A stretch of DNA of 54,315 nucleotides from a bacterium (GTDB lineage Bacteria; Patescibacteriota; Minisyncoccia; Phycocordibacterales; UBA12445). The stretch is from contig JAUSIP010000015.1 of NCBI GenBank assembly GCA_030648005.1, positions 1 to 54,315 on the forward strand. The letters are read 5' to 3'. The notes below the pieces were generated by a model, which did no database searches, was not told the origin of the DNA, and was given only the letters and a program-made list of their open reading frames with translations. Below, in pieces: positions 36,015-45,258 of the stretch; position 1 is the stretch's first letter; every line of letters begins with the position of its first letter. Made by a program: the position numbers and the translations under genes.

Positions 36015-37019
36015 TTATTTGATCTGAAAGCAGTCTATGAGAGCGCATCGGCCAGTTAACGTGTCCCAACGTTTGGCGACGAAGACTTCAGAACGCAGAT
36101 TTTTGGGGATTATGTGTGAGAACTCACGCTTAACCGCCAAAGATCGAGTAACATCAACTCCCACCAAGTTACTGACCAGCTCTTCAGCCTCTGCTTGCGA
36201 CAGCTCCGAACGTATCCTGTATTTTGTCGGGCAGTCAGTTCTCGAAGGTTCCTTAAGGGTCACGAAGTATTCTGGTGCGATCTGTTCAAACATACCATCG
36301 AACATGTCATTATCAGCGACGATGCAAAACGGATTCACATTTGCCGGCAACCCCTCTTTCATCGCAGTGATCATTTTTAGGTCTTCTCTTTTTGGCTCCA
36401 TATCCTTGAACTTACACCTGAAGGCCTGTACGATCTTCCTCGGCGGAAAACTCGACTTATAACCGGAAGTTATGCCGTGCTTCACCACCATTCTCTCTTT
36501 GGAGCTAGTCGAGACCGCCTCATGCCTATTGAGCGCGAATCCGACGTGTTCGCACTCAGAGCCATCATCGAAGATCATACTCTCCCAGAAAAGGACATCA
36601 CCCGGTAATACGTCACCGGCAACCCTCTCCCAACCGGAAGCATAGGTCAAGTTCTCACGAAGACCCTTTACGGTTGTGCGAATACGTTCGTTCATCAGTC
36701 CGCATGTAGTAAGAAGACTACTGACAAAGAAGGCACAAGAACGTTCGCCGTTCTGACAGATATCTTCTGTCCCGCCGGTATCGTTCTTCCTGACGAATAT
36801 TGAACAAAACATTCGCGCACCAACAGCATTCTCGATCATCTTAAGGTAAGTCTCCTTGCGAAGAATCTCGAAGCCGGTACGAGATTTGTTGATTGATTCA
36901 AAACTCGCAACAATGGACTTGACCCGAAACTTAAGCCAACCCAAAAAACTTCCCAACATCGTCACTCGCCTCCATCTTTTTATTGTGAATGTTCCGCTAT
37001 CTGCCCTACAAACTGACAT
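36015..37019 (-). CDS. Hypothetical protein, possible NlpC/P60- or CHAP-like cysteine peptidase domain
   Basis: GERSCAFFVSSLLTTCGL...GDVLPGDVLFWES...CEHVGFALNRHEAVSTS (Cys...GDV.F...HVG). Confidence 0.5.
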   Translation of the reverse strand: MSVCRADSGTFTIKRWRRVTMLGSFLGWLKFRVKSIVASFESINKSRTGFEILRKETYLKMIENAVGARMFCSIFVRKNDTGGTEDICQNGERSCAFFVSSLLTTCGLMNERIRTTVKGLRENLTYASGWERVAGDVLPGDVLFWESMIFDDGSECEHVGFALNRHEAVSTSSKERMVVKHGITSGYKSSFPPRKIVQAFRCKFKDMEPKREDLKMITAMKEGLPANVNPFCIVADNDMFDGMFEQIAPEYFVTLKEPSRTDCPTKYRIRSELSQAEAEELVSNLVGVDVTRSLAVKREFSHIIPKNLRSEVFVAKRWDTLTGRCALIDCFQIK

Positions 37020-37354
37020 ATTTATAGTTAGTAGTCAACAGTAAATGAAAAGCCCCCATCGTTTCCAATAGGGGTCTTGAGGTGCGGTGAGATGCTAGTG
37101 TCCCATGTCTTTCTTTTCCGAATACAGGATCAGGCTAATTCCGATGGCGCACGTGATGGGATTGAACAAGATCTCGCACAAGACACGCAGAGCGTAATCC
37201 AACTTCAACGTCTCCTTATTTGTCAAAACAAAATGATTTTAAAAAGAACAGCACTCGCATTTAGAAGTATAGCATGGCCTGACTTTTTTGTCAAGCTTTT
37301 TACATCGAGCTGGGTCAAAATCCCAAAATAGCTTGTAAAATAAGGGTATTTTAG

Positions 37355-37441
37355 CGGAGGAAGTGAGATTCGAACTCACGGTCCCAATTAAGGGACGGCG
37401 GTTTAGTAAACCGCTGCCTTAAGCCACTCGGCCATTCCTCC
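37355..37441 (-). tRNA. tRNA-Ser with anticodon ACT (as read), CCA not encoded
   Basis: Minus strand GGAGGAATGGCCGAGTGGCTTAAGGCAGCGGTTTACTAAACCGCCGTCCCTTAATTGGGACCGTGAGTTCGAATCTCACTTCCTCCG; long variable arm. Confidence 0.88.
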
Positions 37442-37516
37442 ATTACGTATTTCTGCCCCATAATATCGGCAAACTAGAAAAAAGGCAAAATATATGTTAG
37501 ATTTATCGAGTATTTT

Positions 37517-37601
37517 GGAGACGTGTCAGAGTGGTCTAATGTACCTCCTTGCTAAGGAGGCGGGCTTCACGGCCCCGTGAGTTCGAATCTCACCGTCTCC
37601 G
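37517..37601 (+). tRNA. tRNA-Ser(GCT), CCA not encoded
   Basis: GGAGACGTGTCAGAGTGGTCTAATGTACCTCCTTGCTAAGGAGGCGGGCTTCACGGCCCCGTGAGTTCGAATCTCACCGTCTCCG. Confidence 0.93.
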
Positions 37602-37615
37602 CTACAGGTAAAATA

Positions 37616-39271
37616 ATGCCAACTAAGCAGAAAAAGCATAAATATATCTTCGTCTGCGGAGGGGTGATGTCCGGCGTCGGCAAAGGCATAACCACCTCTT
37701 CAATAGCACTAATACTCAAGAATAAGGGGTTCAAGGTTAATCCGATGAAGATCGACCCGTATCTGAACGTCGATGCCGGCACGATGAATCCTGGCGAGCA
37801 CGGCGAAGTTTTTGTTCTCGAATCAGGACTAGAATGCGATCAGGATATGGGCAATTATGAGCGATTTCTTGGAGTGAGCCTTCCGCGTGAGAACTATATG
37901 ACCAATGGCATGGTCTTGAAACATGTTATCGACAAAGAGCGCGCACTCGGCTATGGGGGCAAATGCGTCGAGCCTGTTACGCATGTCACAGAAGAGATCA
38001 TTAGAAGAATCGAGGTTGCAAGAAAACTGACTGATTCGGATATTACAATAGTAGAGATCGGCGGGACGGTCGGCGAATACCAGAACTCGCTCTTCATCGA
38101 AGCAGCACGCCTCATAAAGATTAAGCATCCAGGAGATGTGGCTTTCGTAATGGTCAGCTACCTGCCGATACCAGGGACTATCGGCGAGATGAAGACCAAG
38201 CCGACTCAAGCGGCTATCAGAACACTCAACTCACACGGTGTGCATCCGGATGTAATCATCGCCAGAGCAACGAAGCCATTGGATCAGAGGAGAAAGGAGA
38301 AGATCGCTGAAGCCTCAGGCATCCCTATCGAGCAGATTATCTCTGCGCCGGACATAGAATCTATATATGAGGTGCCGCTAAACTTCGAGAAGGACGGTCT
38401 CGGCGATACCCTGCTTAGGATCTTAAATGTTAAGAATAAAAAGAGTATTAAAGATAGCCTGAAGGAGTGGCGTGCAATGTTCAGTAAGATGAAGAACGCC
38501 AAAACAGATGTGAAGGTCGGTATTGTAGGCAAATATTTCAAGACTGGGGATTTCGTCCTTCGAGACGTTTACATCTCAATAATAGAATCACTCAAACATG
38601 CAGGTGGCACAGCTGGAGTAAAGGTTAATATAGATTGGCTGGATTCGGAAGACTACGAAGAGGGCAAACCTCTTGAAAATTTGTCGAATTACGACGGCAT
38701 CTTAGTGCCGGGCGGATTTGGTGGACGCGGGATTGAAGGTAAAATCAAAGCCATACAATATTTAAGGGAAAACAAGATCCCCTTCTTTGGTATCTGTTAC
38801 GGCATGCAGTTAGCGGTGATCGAATATGCTAGAAATGTTCTGGGCCTCGCCGATGCACACACCAAAGAGGTTAGCAAAAGTACAACCAACCCCGTTATAG
38901 ACGTGATGCAGGAACAGATCAAAAATCTGGACGAGAAGAAGTACGGCGGGACAATGCGATTAGGAGTTTATAAAGCGGTGCTTGAGCCAAGAACTTTAGC
39001 ACAGACACTCTATCAACAGGGCATCATCAGAGAGAGACATCGTCATAGATACGAAGTAAATCCAGAATATATTGAAAGGTTTGAGAAGGCGGGGCTCGTC
39101 TTCCCCGGCAAGTCTCCCGATGGCCGACTGATGGAAATTATGGAACTACCGACGAGCGTCCATCCATTCTTTCTCGGCACGCAATTCCACCCAGAGTTCA
39201 CCGGCAATCCACTCAAACCCCATCCCCTCTTCTTGGGATTTGTTAAGGCTTGCAAAAAGTTAAATAACTGA
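37616..39271 (+). CDS. pyrG: CTP synthase
   Basis: KYIFVCGGVMSGVGKGITTSSIALILKNKGFKVNPMKIDPYLNVDAGTMNPGEHGEVFVL; GATase FFGICYGMQLAVIE; start after the tRNA. Confidence 0.98.
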   Translation: MPTKQKKHKYIFVCGGVMSGVGKGITTSSIALILKNKGFKVNPMKIDPYLNVDAGTMNPGEHGEVFVLESGLECDQDMGNYERFLGVSLPRENYMTNGMVLKHVIDKERALGYGGKCVEPVTHVTEEIIRRIEVARKLTDSDITIVEIGGTVGEYQNSLFIEAARLIKIKHPGDVAFVMVSYLPIPGTIGEMKTKPTQAAIRTLNSHGVHPDVIIARATKPLDQRRKEKIAEASGIPIEQIISAPDIESIYEVPLNFEKDGLGDTLLRILNVKNKKSIKDSLKEWRAMFSKMKNAKTDVKVGIVGKYFKTGDFVLRDVYISIIESLKHAGGTAGVKVNIDWLDSEDYEEGKPLENLSNYDGILVPGGFGGRGIEGKIKAIQYLRENKIPFFGICYGMQLAVIEYARNVLGLADAHTKEVSKSTTNPVIDVMQEQIKNLDEKKYGGTMRLGVYKAVLEPRTLAQTLYQQGIIRERHRHRYEVNPEYIERFEKAGLVFPGKSPDGRLMEIMELPTSVHPFFLGTQFHPEFTGNPLKPHPLFLGFVKACKKLNN

Positions 39272-39322
39272 TAGAACTATGTGCAGATAAGTACATCGAC
39301 AAGCTAAATAAGGAGGTTGTGA

Positions 39323-39670
39323 ATGCATCGCATAGGTATTGATCTCTCAAATGCAGATGCCAGATTCGCATGGAGAAATGAATCCAAAAAAGCTGATACG
39401 ATATATTTCGCCTCCACCGCCAGTGAAACTATCGAGTCGATCGTCGAAAGAATTCTCAAAGACACAGGCAAGACCGTCGCCTTCGTTATAGGAGTTAACG
39501 CGGAGATCGAAAGGCAGCTCGAAGCTCTGATCCTGGTGAAATTTCACGGTAATCAGACAGAGAGGATAGCACAGACTCGGATTGATGGATGGCGGAAACT
39601 CAAAGAAGCGCCTGTGATTCTAATGATCGATTACGCCGGTGCCATGGGCGTACTCTTCTACGGAAGATAA
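39323..39670 (+). CDS. Hypothetical protein
   Basis: 115-aa ORF with AAGGAGG before the ATG and its own terminator. Confidence 0.7.
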   Translation: MHRIGIDLSNADARFAWRNESKKADTIYFASTASETIESIVERILKDTGKTVAFVIGVNAEIERQLEALILVKFHGNQTERIAQTRIDGWRKLKEAPVILMIDYAGAMGVLFYGR

Positions 39671-39683
39671 GAGCAAACCGTTA

Positions 39684-39700
39684 CCCCGAGACATCGGGGC
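39684..39700 (+). terminator. Rho-independent terminator
   Basis: CCCCGAgacaTCGGGGCTTTTTTT. Confidence 0.88.
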
Positions 39701-39723
39701 TTTTTTTATGATAAAATCAACAG

Positions 39724-40425
39724 ATGGAAAAACCATATTTACAAAAATTCAGCGAGATAGACGGGATCACTGTCTGGATCGTCGACGGATATTACATCAG
39801 GCAGAACATCGACATCAATTTCAATAACTTCGGCCAGCACTATCGTTTTAATTTCATCCCCAAAAATGAGTTCTGGCTCGACAGACAAGACAAACCGGGC
39901 GAGGAGAACTATTTCATAGCGCACCTTTTAGCTGAACATAAACTGATGGCCGAAGGCAAGGATTATAATGATGCGTTGGACGAGGGCGACAAAATTGAAC
40001 AAGAATTACGAGGACAAAATAAAAGGATTAGAGATTTAAAAGAAAGATTAAAAACCGACAGGGCTTCTGTTTTGAAAGATGTGAGGCTAAAGTTACTAAA
40101 AGAGTACACCAATGAAATAGTTAAAACCTGTGTTGTTGATAGTTTTCTAGTACGGAGCCTCTTCTATATAGACTGGGTCGCCGGCGGGCACGACAAGGTG
40201 TATCCTGCTTTTGTACCGCCAAACGAAGTCTGGCTTGACAACGACATTGTAAAAGAAGAGATGAAATATGTTTTACTTCACGAACTCCATGAGAGATATT
40301 GGATGTCGAAAGGTTGGGAGTACAATAAAGCCCATGCATCTGCTCTAGAAATAGAGGCTTATTGTTACCAAAATCCAACAGAGCTGGAGAGCAAGATCCA
40401 AGAAGAATTAGCTAGGCAGGTTTAA
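39724..40425 (+). CDS. Hypothetical protein with two related halves, HELHE motif
   Basis: IPKNEFWLD...AHLLAEHKLMAEGKDYNDAL and VPPNEVWLD...LLHELHERYWMSKGWEYNKAHASAL. Confidence 0.65.
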   Translation: MEKPYLQKFSEIDGITVWIVDGYYIRQNIDINFNNFGQHYRFNFIPKNEFWLDRQDKPGEENYFIAHLLAEHKLMAEGKDYNDALDEGDKIEQELRGQNKRIRDLKERLKTDRASVLKDVRLKLLKEYTNEIVKTCVVDSFLVRSLFYIDWVAGGHDKVYPAFVPPNEVWLDNDIVKEEMKYVLLHELHERYWMSKGWEYNKAHASALEIEAYCYQNPTELESKIQEELARQV

Positions 40426-40470
40426 TATTATGATATAGAATGTTGAATAATAATGTAAAATTTTATAAAT

Positions 40471-41601
40471 ATGGAAGGAATAAATATGGACAACCAAACT
40501 GAATCTACAGCAAACAAGCTTATACAAAAAGTAGCGGTAGTTCAAGACTCCTTTAAGCACGAACGCAACAGGAAACTTGAAGTTGGCATCGGAACTCTGG
40601 ATGAAAAATTGGAAGATGTAGCAGACAAGATACCGGATGAAGCAATACGCAACGACATTGAGAGAGTTGTTCAAATATTAAAAAAAGAGAACGTCTCAAC
40701 GGAAGCCGCACAAGAACTCTTCAATATCGTATTTAATACAAACAAAGCTCTATATATCGATAATAGACCCTATGTGAAGATGGCCAAACGAGCCCTGTCT
40801 GAGCATCGCATGGGTTTAATGATCGAGGAGTTAGTAAAAGATAAAGAGGTTACCATAGCAGACTTGCGCAAGATCGTCCGCGTCAACTTTGATCTGAATG
40901 GACTAAAGCCTATGAACGACCTGGGCGGGCACGAAATGGGTAACGAAGGCTTGCGCATCTTCTCAGACATATTAAAAGAAGGAGAAACAACAAAATGGCT
41001 GGAAGAAGCGGGGTTCAAAGTCATCCCCTCTTCAGAAGGCGGAGACGAGTTTGGTATGGTCATCTCAGGAATAGACAACAACAGGCCGATAGATGATTTG
41101 CTTTTACAAGAGATAAAGAATAGATACACTCAAGAAGTTTTATCCACGCCTGCCGGTAAACTCGTAGACTTTAAAGATGAGAAAGTCCAGAGCAGATTAC
41201 TGGAAAGCGGAAAGGATCAGGCATATATAGACCGAGCAATTGACGCTAACTTTGAATTCAAAATGAGTACCAGTATGGGCGTAGCACGTCTTGACCAGGC
41301 ATTACTGGAGATAGAAGTTTCATCAGAAAAATCCTATAAAGATACAGTGCGTGCCCTAATAGGTAAGATGTTCGGGATAGCAGACGATCAGGCGATTAAA
41401 AATAAAACTACGTTCAAACAAAAACTTGCGGAAAGTGAAGATACAAAAGATAGGATACTTTCTGATTTGATCGATAGAGACAAGGGCGCAAAGCAGAAAG
41501 ATGAGATGATTAAAGAATTAAAAGCGATGTTAGTAGAACTTGGACTCACAGATGCTCAGATACAAGAAAGATTTAGCCGAGGGCTGAAATTAGCTGCATA
41601 A
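40471..41601 (+). CDS. GGDEF-domain protein (putative diguanylate cyclase)
   Basis: VNFDLNGLKPMNDLGGHEMGNEGLRIFSDIL and SSEGGDEFGMVISG. Confidence 0.8.
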   Translation: MEGINMDNQTESTANKLIQKVAVVQDSFKHERNRKLEVGIGTLDEKLEDVADKIPDEAIRNDIERVVQILKKENVSTEAAQELFNIVFNTNKALYIDNRPYVKMAKRALSEHRMGLMIEELVKDKEVTIADLRKIVRVNFDLNGLKPMNDLGGHEMGNEGLRIFSDILKEGETTKWLEEAGFKVIPSSEGGDEFGMVISGIDNNRPIDDLLLQEIKNRYTQEVLSTPAGKLVDFKDEKVQSRLLESGKDQAYIDRAIDANFEFKMSTSMGVARLDQALLEIEVSSEKSYKDTVRALIGKMFGIADDQAIKNKTTFKQKLAESEDTKDRILSDLIDRDKGAKQKDEMIKELKAMLVELGLTDAQIQERFSRGLKLAA

Positions 41602-41612
41602 AATCTTATAAT

Positions 41613-42341
41613 ATGTCCTATTTCCTATCTGACAAACCGCTTCAGACAGAAGAAATCATAGAGCTAACCGGTGATGAGGCTAGGCATATTTTGCTATCTA
41701 GAAGAATGGAGGTTGGCGAGATTATAGAGATACAAGGGCCGGATCAGAAGAGATTTAACGCTGAGGTTGTGTTAGTGGACAGGAAATCACTCTCTATACA
41801 GGCGCTAGAAGAGATACCGACACCGAAAGAGTCCCCTCTTTCCATCACAATCTTTCAGGCACTAATAAAAGAACAACCGTTGGATTTTATAATTCAGAAG
41901 TCTACCGAGCTCGGAGTAGATAAGTTATTTTTATTCAATTCAGAAAACAGTATTGAAAGATTCAAAGAGATAGAAAAGAAGTTAGACAGATGGCGAAAGA
42001 TCGGCGAAGAGGCAGCTAAGCAGTCAGGCAGAGTCAGAGCTGTAAGTATCGAGTACATAGACGATCCAAAAGATATATATAAACTAGCAAGTGAATTAGA
42101 TCACATCTTCCTGCTCGAACCATTAACTAAAGACAGATTCTCAACTTGGGAACTCAGCTCCCAAGTGAATAAAATCGGGATATTGGTTGGACCGGAAGGC
42201 GGATTCACAGAAGAGGAGGTTGTAGAATTTTCAAAAATAAAAAACGTGATCCCTATCAGCATGGGGCCACGGATACTGCGCGCCGACACAGCCGCAATTA
42301 CATCATCGGCTATTGTCCAAGCACTTTGGGGAGATGTATAG
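41613..42341 (+). CDS. rsmE: 16S rRNA (uracil1498-N3)-methyltransferase
   Basis: LIKEQPLDFIIQKSTELGVDKL...EEAAKQSGR...GILVGPEGGFTEEEV...LGPRILRADTA-like. Confidence 0.93.
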   Translation: MSYFLSDKPLQTEEIIELTGDEARHILLSRRMEVGEIIEIQGPDQKRFNAEVVLVDRKSLSIQALEEIPTPKESPLSITIFQALIKEQPLDFIIQKSTELGVDKLFLFNSENSIERFKEIEKKLDRWRKIGEEAAKQSGRVRAVSIEYIDDPKDIYKLASELDHIFLLEPLTKDRFSTWELSSQVNKIGILVGPEGGFTEEEVVEFSKIKNVIPISMGPRILRADTAAITSSAIVQALWGDV

Positions 42342-42345
42342 GCTC

Positions 42346-42462
42346 GCGTTTGTGGCTTCCGTCTACTTCAAATTTCCAAGGTCCTCGGATCTCCTTCGCC
42401 CTCTGATGGGAGGGCTCGGCCAGACCATTGGAAATTTAAAGTAGACTCCGCTCACAAACCGC
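42346..42462 (+). repeat. Structured repeat family B, copy B2
   Basis: Core 42381-42426 identical to B1; outer stem GTCTACTTcAAATTTCC/GGAAATTTaAAGTAGAC, further GCGTTTGTG/CACAAACcGC. Confidence 0.9.
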
Positions 42463-42498
42463 TCGTTTAATACTCTTGCTTAACCACAGGCAAGAGCT

Positions 42499-42705
42499 GA
42501 GGTTTTGCATACTTGTTTGACCGGAAGGTTTCGGAAGCCAAACGGCATGGTCTCCGCCGCGGCGGGCGGAGCGTTTTGGCTGAGAACCCAACAGGATTTC
42601 ACCCGTCCCGATTTTGATTTTATCAAAATCGTGGATCCTCGACCTGAAGGGTCGGGACAGGGGTGAAATAACTGTGTTTCCGGGAGGACAAGGTATGAAA
42701 ACCTC
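42499..42705. repeat. Structured repeat family C, copy C1 (upstream of recG)
   Basis: GAGGTTTTGCATACTTGTTTGACCGGAAGGTTTCGGA...TTTCCGGGAGGACAAGGTATGAAAACCTC; inner AGCCAAACG/CGTTTTGGCT. Confidence 0.88.
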
Positions 42706-42728
42706 GGCTCGTAATATATACTGGCCCC

Positions 42729-44900
42729 ATGGAACTAGAATCACCGATTGAATCAAATTTCAGGCTAAATGACTTCCAGAAGGCCGGGCTGAAAAAACTT
42801 GGACTAAAGACCATCCGTGACCTACTTTTCTATCTCCCCTCTCGCTATGGCGATGCGGCGGAAGTTAAGCATATTACTGAACTGAAAGCCGGAGAGTTGA
42901 CAGTAATATCGGGCCGAGTTATAAAAAACGAGATCAAGAAGGCACACATCAAAAAAATTCCCATCGCGGAGGTTACACTTGAAGACGACACTGGGCGGAT
43001 CAAAGCTATCTGGTTCCACCAGGCCTACATGGCCAAGAAAGTACCGGAAGGTGGCTTAGCCAAGATCACCGGCATGGTGACCGACCGCAAAGGTACACTG
43101 TATATTGCCAACGGTGAGATAGAAGCGGTCGAAGAGATAGAGCTAGCCCACAAAAGCTCGCTCTTCGCCAAAGGCGAACTGACTAGAACTCCCGTCTATG
43201 GCGAGTCACTCGGCGCAAGTTCAAGCTGGTTCCACCACACTATTAAAAAACTTATAAAAGCAGGGGTGCATGAAAAACTGACCGATCCGATCCCGAACGA
43301 AATACTTAAAAAATATCATCTACCTGCTCTACGAAGTGCTCTGGTCTGGATCCATTGTCCCCAGAATGACAACGACGCTCTCTCTGCAAGAAAGAGGTTT
43401 GCTTTCGAAGAGATCTTCTTTATTCAACTATCAAGACAGAAAGAGAAGCTGAAATACAAAGCCAATCCGACATTCCAGATCGTAGTTGATCCAAAGCAAG
43501 TCAATGAATTCCTTGGACGATTCTCTTTCAAACCGACCGGGGCGCAGATAAACTCCATCGACCAGATCCTCAAAGATCTATCTTCCAACAAACCGATGAC
43601 TCGTCTACTAGAGGGCGATGTCGGATCCGGTAAGACAGCTGTGGCGGCGACAGTGGCACATATGACTATCTCTAACCGGCCCATGAATATTGAGGGTTCA
43701 GCCCGACAGGATTTTGGCGCGCTCCAGGTTGCATACATGGCGCCGACGGAGATCCTAGCCAAACAGCATTTTGAATCTTTCATACAGTATTTTAAACATC
43801 TTGGCATAAATGTCGGCCTCATAACCGGCTCGGGATGTTTCAAGTTCCCCTCCAAGAGTTCACCGGGTCAGTTCACCAACATCTCCCGCGCACAATTACT
43901 GAAGTGGGTCGCTAACGGCGAGATCCCAATACTCATAGGCACGCACGCCCTAATACAGAAATCGGTAAAGTTCAAACACTTAGCACTGGTCATCATCGAC
44001 GAACAACACCGCTTCGGCGTCGAGCAGAGATTCAAAATCGCTAGAAAAACCACAGAGACAGTTCCCCACCTGCTGTCCATGACCGCCACACCTATCCCCC
44101 GCACACTGGCCTTAACAATCTATGGCGACCTAGACCTGACTATCATAGATCAGATGCCGGAAGGGCGACGACAAATAATTACAGAAATAGTTTTACCGGC
44201 AAATAGGAAGTTAATCTACGAGCAAGTCAGAAAGAGTATCAACGAAGGCAGGCAAGCTTATATCATCTGTCCAAGAATAGATGAGCCGGACCCGGAGAAA
44301 GAACAAGCAGTTAATGCCAAGTCTGTGAAGGAAGAAGCAAAAAGGCTGAAAAAAGATATCTTTCCAGAGTTTGAAATAGGCATCGTTCATGGCAAGTTAG
44401 TACCGAAGGCCAAAGAGAAAGTGATGAAAGATTTCACTGATGGCAAGATAAATATTTTGATCGCCACATCTGTCATAGAAGTTGGTGTGAATGTGCCGAA
44501 CGCCACAACTATTTTAATAGAGGGTGCAGAAAGATTTGGTCTAGCCCAGCTTCATCAACTCCGAGGTAGGGTTATCAGAAGTAATCATCAGGCTTACTGT
44601 TATGTATTCACCGATTCTAAAACAGAGAAGACGCTAGACCGCCTGCGAGCTTTAAAAACTGCAAAGAACGGCTTTGAACTAGCCGAACTCGACCTGCAAC
44701 AGCGAGGCATTGGCGAACTTAATGGCAAGAAACAGTGGGGAGTCTCCGACATCGGCATGGAGGCGATCAAGAATATAAAAATGGTCGAGGCTGCCAGGAC
44801 AGAAGTGGTAAATATACTAGAAAGAGACCCTGAATTATTAAACCATCCCCTCATCTTAAACAAACTCACCTTACGCCACAAACCAACTCACTTCGAATAA
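42729..44900 (+). CDS. recG: ATP-dependent DNA helicase RecG
   Basis: LLEGDVGSGKTAVAATVA, VIIDEQHRFGVEQR, TATPIPRTLALTIYGDLD, QLHQLRGRVIRS. Confidence 0.97.
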   Translation: MELESPIESNFRLNDFQKAGLKKLGLKTIRDLLFYLPSRYGDAAEVKHITELKAGELTVISGRVIKNEIKKAHIKKIPIAEVTLEDDTGRIKAIWFHQAYMAKKVPEGGLAKITGMVTDRKGTLYIANGEIEAVEEIELAHKSSLFAKGELTRTPVYGESLGASSSWFHHTIKKLIKAGVHEKLTDPIPNEILKKYHLPALRSALVWIHCPQNDNDALSARKRFAFEEIFFIQLSRQKEKLKYKANPTFQIVVDPKQVNEFLGRFSFKPTGAQINSIDQILKDLSSNKPMTRLLEGDVGSGKTAVAATVAHMTISNRPMNIEGSARQDFGALQVAYMAPTEILAKQHFESFIQYFKHLGINVGLITGSGCFKFPSKSSPGQFTNISRAQLLKWVANGEIPILIGTHALIQKSVKFKHLALVIIDEQHRFGVEQRFKIARKTTETVPHLLSMTATPIPRTLALTIYGDLDLTIIDQMPEGRRQIITEIVLPANRKLIYEQVRKSINEGRQAYIICPRIDEPDPEKEQAVNAKSVKEEAKRLKKDIFPEFEIGIVHGKLVPKAKEKVMKDFTDGKINILIATSVIEVGVNVPNATTILIEGAERFGLAQLHQLRGRVIRSNHQAYCYVFTDSKTEKTLDRLRALKTAKNGFELAELDLQQRGIGELNGKKQWGVSDIGMEAIKNIKMVEAARTEVVNILERDPELLNHPLILNKLTLRHKPTHFE

Positions 44901-44905
44901 GGAAG

Positions 44906-45066
44906 AAAACAAAAAAAAGATTTTGCATACTTGTCTGACCAGAAGGTTTCGGAGACCAAACAGCATGGTTCCCGACGCGGCGGTCGGGATGTTTGGTCGA
45001 GAACCCAATCCCGCTTAGCGGGATGTTTCTGGGAGGACAAGGTATGAAAATCTTTTTTGTTTTTGC
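44906..45066. repeat. Structured repeat family C, copy C2 (downstream of recG)
   Basis: AGATTTTGCATACTTGTCTGACCAGAAGGTTTCGGA...TTTCTGGGAGGACAAGGTATGAAAATCT; inner GACCAAACA/TGTTTGGTC. Confidence 0.88.
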
Positions 45067-45119
45067 CCAGACAAAGATGTTTACTTCTCGGCCAAAATAA
45101 CCTATATTATTACCTACGC

Positions 45120-45196
45120 GCGCGAGTAGCTCAGTTGGTTAGAGCACGAAGCTTATACCTTCGCGGCCGTTGGTTCGAATCCAACCTCGCGCACCA
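45120..45196 (+). tRNA. tRNA-Ile(TAT), CCA encoded
   Basis: GCGCGAGTAGCTCAGTTGGTTAGAGCACGAAGCTTATACCTTCGCGGCCGTTGGTTCGAATCCAACCTCGCGCACCA. Confidence 0.94.
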
Positions 45197-45253
45197 ACAA
45201 AAAAACTCGAAGTGAGTCTTCCTATATAGGAAGACTCACTTCGAGTTTTTTGT
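45197..45253. terminator. Long bidirectional terminator between tRNA-Ile and ftsH
   Basis: AACAAAAAAACTCGAAGTGAGTCTTCC tatata GGAAGACTCACTTCGAGTTTTTTGTT. Confidence 0.9.
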
Positions 45254-45258
45254 TAATT

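Noticed and set aside
37577-37615. pyrG start at 37577
   Set aside because: That start lies inside tRNA-Ser; the ATG at 37616 matches the usual CTP synthase N-terminus.
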